The notes beneath the pieces were generated by a model. That model was given only the letters and a program-made list of their open reading frames with translations. It was not told the DNA's origin and did no database searches. The translations under genes were made by a program, and so were the position numbers. Shown piece after piece: positions 61,596-64,000 of a DNA stretch of 64,000 bases; within the stretch, counting starts at the first letter, position 1; each line of letters opens with the position of its first letter. Origin of the DNA: Bacteroidales bacterium UBA5429 (GTDB lineage: Bacteria > Bacteroidota > Bacteroidia > Bacteroidales > WCHB1-69); contig DIRT01000017.1 of assembly GCA_002427605.1 (NCBI GenBank), forward strand, positions 13,336 to 77,335. Direction: 5' to 3'.

Positions 61596-63125
61596 ATGGC
61601 AAAGAAAAAAGACCCTGCGCGTGATACACAGGCAGGAGAACCCTTGGAAAAACAACTCTGGAAAGCAGCCGATAAGTTGCGGAAAAATATTGATGCTGCT
61701 GAATATAAGCATGTTGTGTTGGGATTGATTTTCCTGAAATATATCTCCGATGCGTTTGAGGAATTGTATGCCAAGCTGAAAGCGGAGGAGGAATTGGGTG
61801 CCGATCCCGAAGATAAAGATGAATACAAAGCTGAAAATGTTTTCTTTGTGCCACAGGCAGCCCGTTGGAGTATGCTGTTGTCCAAAGCAAAACAACCCGA
61901 TATCGGCAAATTTGTGGATGATGCGATGGATGCCATCGAAAAGGAAAATTCGTCATTGAGAGGCGTTTTGCCCAAAGTATATGCCCGACAAAATCTCGAT
62001 CCGACCAGTTTGGGCGAACTGATTGACCTGGTTGGCAATATCGCTTTGGGCGATACCAAAGCCCGCAGTGCTGATCTCTTGGGACACGTTTTTGAATATT
62101 TTCTTGGGGAATTTGCCCTTGCCGAAGGCAAAAAAGGGGGGCAGTTCTACACGCCACGGAGTGTGGTTGAGTTGTTGGTCGAAATGTTAGAGCCCTACCG
62201 GGGACGAGTTTTCGACCCCTGTTGCGGTTCGGGTGGTATGTTTGTCCAAAGTGAAAAATTTGTTACCGAACACCAGGGAAAAGTGAACGATATCTCCATT
62301 TACGGACAGGAAAGCAACCAAACTACCTGGCGTTTGTGTAAAATGAATCTGGCGATTCGTGGGATCGACAGTTCACAGGTGAAATGGAACAATGAAGGCT
62401 CCTTTCTGAATGATGCGCACAAAGATTTAAAAGCGGATTACATCATTGCCAATCCCCCTTTCAACGTAAGCGACTGGGGCGGCGATTTGTTGCGTACTGA
62501 CGGACGCTGGCAATATGGCGTACCGCCGGTGGGTAACGCCAACTACGCCTGGATCCAACATTTCTTGTATCACTTGGCGCCCAACGGACAAGCAGGATTT
62601 GTACTCGCTAAAGGTTCACTCACCAGCAAAACATCCGGTGAGGGTGATATCCGAAAAGCTTTGATTGAAAATAACTTAATCGACTGTATCGTCAACCTTC
62701 CCGCAAAACTCTTCCTGAACACGCAAATCCCTGCATCATTGTGGTTTATGAGACGTAACCGGAGTGGTCATGAAATCCTCTTCATTGACGCCCGAAACCA
62801 CGGTCACTTAATCAACCGCCGCACCCGCGAACTATCCAAAGAAGACATACAGCAAATCTCAGACACATACCATAACTGGAGAGCACGTGAAGGTTATAAG
62901 GATATCCCCGGCTTCTGTGCCTCCGTCCCCATCAGTAAAGTAGCCGAATTGGACTATGTTCTCACTCCCGGACGATACGTTGGCTTACCCGAAGAAGATG
63001 ATGATTTCAACTTTGAAGAACGTTTCACCGCCCTCAAAGCCGAATTTGAAGAACAACTAAAGGAAGAAGCAAGGTTAAACGAAGTAATCTTGGAGAACCT
63101 AACTAAAATAAAACTTTCAGAATGA
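61596..63125 (+). CDS. hsdM: Type I restriction-modification system methyltransferase subunit
   Basis: A 509-residue N6-adenine methyltransferase. The N-terminal helical domain (LEKQLWKAADKLRKNIDAAE in part, VLGLIFLKYISDAFEE) is the HsdM N12 region. The SAM-binding motif DPCCGSGGMF is at 207-216 and the catalytic NPPF at 286-289. It methylates adenine at the site chosen by HsdS. The gene has its own promoter and is higher in GC than the preceding decayed zone. Its TGA overlaps the next ATG (ATGA), so the GIY-YIG gene is translationally coupled. hsdS and hsdR are expected beyond the window. Confidence 0.96.
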   Translation: MAKKKDPARDTQAGEPLEKQLWKAADKLRKNIDAAEYKHVVLGLIFLKYISDAFEELYAKLKAEEELGADPEDKDEYKAENVFFVPQAARWSMLLSKAKQPDIGKFVDDAMDAIEKENSSLRGVLPKVYARQNLDPTSLGELIDLVGNIALGDTKARSADLLGHVFEYFLGEFALAEGKKGGQFYTPRSVVELLVEMLEPYRGRVFDPCCGSGGMFVQSEKFVTEHQGKVNDISIYGQESNQTTWRLCKMNLAIRGIDSSQVKWNNEGSFLNDAHKDLKADYIIANPPFNVSDWGGDLLRTDGRWQYGVPPVGNANYAWIQHFLYHLAPNGQAGFVLAKGSLTSKTSGEGDIRKALIENNLIDCIVNLPAKLFLNTQIPASLWFMRRNRSGHEILFIDARNHGHLINRRTRELSKEDIQQISDTYHNWRAREGYKDIPGFCASVPISKVAELDYVLTPGRYVGLPEEDDDFNFEERFTALKAEFEEQLKEEARLNEVILENLTKIKLSE

Positions 63126-64000
63126 TTGGTTACATGTACATATTAAAATGTAGTGACGGTAGTTATTATACCGGGAGTACAACCAATTTGGAATTACGTT
63201 TGCAGCAACATCTGAATGGTGAAGGTGCAAACCATACAAAAAAACGGTTGCCTGTTCAATTAGTATATTACGAAGAGTATGCAAGAATTGACGATGCTTT
63301 TTACCGGGAAAAGCAGGTGCAAGGTTGGTGTAGAAAAAAGAAGGAAGCATTAATTACCGGAAAACCTGAGCTTTTACCAAAATTAGCTATTGCATACAGA
63401 GATTTAAATAACGGTGGTTTTGAGCATTTCGAGCATTTCGAGAGCCTCAATGCCCTCAATGCCCTCAATGCCCGAAATGCACCGGCGCCTGAAATTCTGG
63501 GGACGGCACCTGAAGTTCTCGGAACGGCGCCTGAAATTCTCGGAACGGCGCCTGAAGTTCTCGGAACGGCGCCTGAAATTCTCGGAACGGCGCCTGAAGT
63601 TTTCGGAACGGTACCTGAAGTTCTGGGAACGCTGCCTGGGGCTCTCGAAACGGTGCCTGAGGCTCTCGAAACGGTGCCTGAAGTTCTGGGAACGGCGCCT
63701 GAAGTTCTCGGAACGGCACCTGAAGTTCTGGGAACGGTACCTGAAGTTTTCGGAACGGTACCTGAAGTTCTGGGAACGCTGCCTGGGGCTCTCGAAACGG
63801 TGCCTGAAGTTCTGGGAACGGTACCTGAAGTTCTGGGAACGGTACCTGAAGTTTTCGGAACGGTGCCTGAGGCTCTCGAAACGGTGCCTGAAGTTCTGGG
63901 AACGGCGCCTGAAGTTCTGGGAACGGTGCCTGAAGTTTTCGGAACGGTGCCTGAGGCTCTCGAAACGGTGCCTGAAGGAAAAATTCAATTCAGAAAGTTA
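63122..64000 (+). CDS. GIY-YIG nuclease (UvrC-Intron type URI family) with a tandem heptapeptide tail (runs off the window)
   Basis: The ATG at 63122 overlaps the hsdM stop by 4 bases, and the frame stays open for 293 codons to the window end. Residues 1-85 are a GIY-YIG domain: Y6, Y16-x-G18, R26 in LELRLQQH and E63 in YREKQVQGW, with the family's EGANHTKKRLP segment. Residues 100-122 have short repeats (FEHFEHFES, LNALNALNA). Residues 123-283 are 23 tandem heptapeptides of consensus PEVLGTV, with variants PEVFGTV, PGALETV and PEALETV. Afterwards the sequence changes to PEGKIQFRKL. The N-terminal domain may be a nuclease; the tail looks like an extended or beta-solenoid-like acidic linker. 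Its presence between hsdM and the expected hsdS is unusual. Confidence 0.85.
   Translation, partial: MIGYMYILKCSDGSYYTGSTTNLELRLQQHLNGEGANHTKKRLPVQLVYYEEYARIDDAFYREKQVQGWCRKKKEALITGKPELLPKLAIAYRDLNNGGFEHFEHFESLNALNALNARNAPAPEILGTAPEVLGTAPEILGTAPEVLGTAPEILGTAPEVFGTVPEVLGTLPGALETVPEALETVPEVLGTAPEVLGTAPEVLGTVPEVFGTVPEVLGTLPGALETVPEVLGTVPEVLGTVPEVFGTVPEALETVPEVLGTAPEVLGTVPEVFGTVPEALETVPEGKIQFRKL
63488..63970 (+). repeat. 21-bp coding minisatellite, 23 units
   Basis: Twenty-three contiguous 21-base units, each seven codons in frame, with no spacers. Units vary at fixed positions (ctc/ctg/ttc and gcg/gta/gtg), and blocks of units recur (units 6-8 equal 13-15 at protein level), which points to expansion by unequal exchange. 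All frames of the opposite strand are also largely open because of the repeat. Confidence 0.95.

Noticed and set aside
61539..62157. Three long minus-strand frames (up to 192 residues) across hsdM
   Set aside because: They are antisense to well-supported hsdM codons and show no family resemblance or start signals.
63488..63970. Possible CRISPR array
   Set aside because: Units are contiguous 21-mers with no unique spacers and they keep an open reading frame.
63404..63988. A 194-residue minus-strand frame rich in arginine, serine and phenylalanine (RRRSQNF-type repeats), and an 84-residue one beside it
   Set aside because: They are the reverse reading of the 21-bp minisatellite; the plus-strand frame is continuous with a GIY-YIG domain and coupled to hsdM.

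Overview
This window reads as a chromosomal segment of an anaerobic, probably fermentative member of the Bacteroidota. The evidence is the repeated TAnnTTTG -7 promoter box in front of genes, type IX secretion (T9SS) C-terminal sorting tails on large secreted proteins, paired LemA and DUF3137 proteins, the Bacteroidota-type glycogen set (GT4 synthase, GH57, debranching enzyme), a short-LID adenylate kinase, and a butyrate kinase beside ornithine aminotransferase. Both strands carry genes and most of the content is ordinary core metabolism.

Layout. 1-6.3 kb: amino-acid/butyrate fermentation end (buk fragment, rocD), then a divergent operon with a very large fused iron-sulfur/flavin dehydrogenase, hpt and adk. 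6.3-14 kb: secreted GH20 hexosaminidase, a nonsense-interrupted leucine-rich T9SS protein, a PepSY-like lipoprotein, and an operon of threonylcarbamoyl-AMP synthase, coaD and a TlpA-like thioredoxin. 14-22.2 kb: kdsA and a TMTC-like membrane/TPR protein, then an AT-rich probable acquired block: a 1606-residue exonuclease-RecQ-UvrD fusion and the tail of a restriction-modification methylase. 22.2-35.5 kb: a long mostly minus-strand housekeeping stretch (unknown secreted protein, DUF3137/LemA, then peptidase-amn-holA-cca-terC as one operon, tRNA-Pro, and atpH-atpA-atpG without the other F0F1 genes). 35.6-45 kb: an rRNA/tRNA methyltransferase, then a seven-gene minus-strand operon linking a metallophosphatase, glycogen enzymes, hisS and GDP-fucose synthesis. 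45-57 kb: dapD and two large T9SS-exported proteins (938 and 2611 residues). 57-61.5 kb: a YeiH-family transporter, a second nonsense-interrupted gene, coaX, and a degraded zone with gene fragments, twin inverted repeats and heptanucleotide microsatellites. 61.6-64 kb: type I restriction methylase hsdM overlapping by 4 bases a GIY-YIG nuclease gene whose C-terminal half is 23 tandem heptapeptides.

Most unusual items: (1) the hsdM/GIY-YIG gene pair with its 21-bp in-frame minisatellite, set behind several 7-bp microsatellites; (2) the three-enzyme exonuclease-RecQ-UvrD fusion next to a restriction-system remnant, a candidate defence or repair module; (3) the single-chain HcnA/HcnB/HcnC-like dehydrogenase; (4) two otherwise intact genes each broken by one in-frame stop. 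Family names were assigned by recognising motifs by eye; no database search was run.
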